Source: CAZYTO01 sp964650405
GTDB taxonomy: Bacteria > Acidobacteriota > Thermoanaerobaculia > Gp7-AA8
Direction: 5' to 3'
Assembly: GCA_964650405.1 (NCBI GenBank)
Contig: CAZYTO010000304.1
Span: forward strand, 1 to 6,320
Length of the DNA: 6,320 nucleotides
In this document: piece after piece, positions 5,919-6,320 of the stretch
Layout: the number at the start of each line of letters is the position of its first letter
Position numbering within the stretch: position 1 is the first letter of the stretch
Translations under genes and position numbers: made by a program
Notes under the pieces: generated by a model
Told to the model about the DNA's origin: nothing
The model's input: only the letters and a program-made list of their open reading frames with translations
The model's database searches: none

Positions 5919-6320
5919 CTACCGGCCCGTCGAGGCGGCACGGTTGCTGGGGATGGCGGAGGGAGACGTCCGGGAGTGGATGGCGACGGGGGAGCTGGAG
6001 GGCGTGCCGTCACAGGGCGGCGGGCTGTTGGTTCCGTGGGAGGAGCTGGTGTCGTTTGCGCTCGGGTTCTGGGATCAGGAAGAGGTGGAGGCGGCGCTGG
6101 GGGCAGAGCTGCGCGGGGCCATTCCGGAGCTACTGCGGCTGGCGGAGCTGCGGGTGCGGATTCCGCGGATGGAAGTCGTCGCGCTGGAGCGGGTGGCGGC
6201 GGCGGAGGGGCGGACGGTGCATGCGCTGCTGTCGCGGGAGCTGCTCGACTTCGTTCCGGCGAATGCGCCGTTGCTCACCGAAGAGGGGCCGGGATTCGGT
6301 GCCACGCTTCGGTGGTCGAG
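5878..6320 (+). CDS. HTH (excisionase/MerR-like) plus ribbon-helix-helix-like DNA-binding protein, 3' end outside window
   Basis: An open frame runs to the window edge with 147 codons visible. Residues about 15-55 form a winged-HTH_17/MerR-type domain: YRPVEAARLLGMAEGDVREW, then a G-E-L-E-G turn, a Gly-rich wing, and VPWEELVSFAL. Residues about 91-125 look like a ribbon-helix-helix: strand LRVRIPR, helix MEVVALERVAAAEGR, helix TVHALLSRELLDF. This arrangement suggests a transcriptional regulator or antitoxin-type DNA-binding protein. The start is uncertain. ATG 5878 has AGGA 8 bases upstream and is the best signal, but it and codons 2-13 lie in antisense hsdM sequence. Homology to the HTH begins only at Glu13-Ala14, so the true start may have been lost in the rearrangement. 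TTG 5902 and TTG 5905 are alternatives. A partner toxin, if any, would be beyond 6320. Confidence 0.65.
   Translation, partial: MCWTKLSCLLLVEAYRPVEAARLLGMAEGDVREWMATGELEGVPSQGGGLLVPWEELVSFALGFWDQEEVEAALGAELRGAIPELLRLAELRVRIPRMEVVALERVAAAEGRTVHALLSRELLDFVPANAPLLTEEGPGFGATLRWS

Noticed and set aside
1..6320. CRISPR arrays, tRNA or rRNA genes, complete insertion sequences
   Set aside because: No regularly spaced repeats, no tRNA-like cloverleaf or rRNA motifs, and no transposase were seen on either strand.

Overview
The window is GC-rich, soil-type bacterial DNA with two parts. The left part (about 1-2442) is a compact, co-directional operon tail. The right part (about 2443-6320) is a looser accessory stretch containing broken genes. 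The order kdpB-kdpC-small Usp protein-kinase-less KdpD, together with a TolB-like propeller protein, suits an Acidobacteriota-like or similar high-GC soil bacterium. That is an inference from gene style, not a taxonomic proof.

Positions 1-2442 hold the end of a high-affinity K+ transport (Kdp) operon on the + strand: the C-terminus of KdpB, complete KdpC, a 125-aa universal-stress-protein (Usp)-like protein, and a short KdpD of about 380 aa. The short KdpD has the N-terminal KdpD sensor/ATP-binding domain and a Usp domain, but no four-helix membrane region and no histidine kinase. The first genes overlap by 4 bases (ATGA, then GTGA), so translation is probably coupled. No KdpE or kinase half is visible. 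A GC-rich hairpin follows the operon.

Positions 2560-3011 hold a small type II toxin-antitoxin-like pair. The 66-aa antitoxin-like gene is intact. The RelE/ParE-like toxin gene overlaps its stop codon and is broken by two compensating one-base frameshifts. Positions 3237-4412 encode a secreted TolB/PD40 beta-propeller protein with a good ribosome binding site and a signal peptide.

Positions 4637-5614 encode a protein of up to 325 aa with a globular N-terminus, a charged helical stretch, a two-helix membrane hairpin, an amphipathic helix and a basic tail. Its membrane part resembles, by eye, the two-TM module described next to TRADD-N domains in bacterial immunity proteins. Its DNA is visibly less GC-rich than the kdp genes, so it may have been acquired.

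Positions 5700-5918 are an internal fragment of a type I restriction-modification methyltransferase (hsdM) on the - strand. It is cut cleanly at both ends. Its left end abuts unrecognised DNA. Its right end joins directly to a + strand gene for a protein with an excisionase/MerR-like HTH and a C-terminal ribbon-helix-helix-like segment, which runs off the window. That gene's only ATG start lies inside the antisense hsdM scrap, so the junction looks like a recombination scar. The right half reads as a decayed defence/toxin-antitoxin island beside a housekeeping operon.
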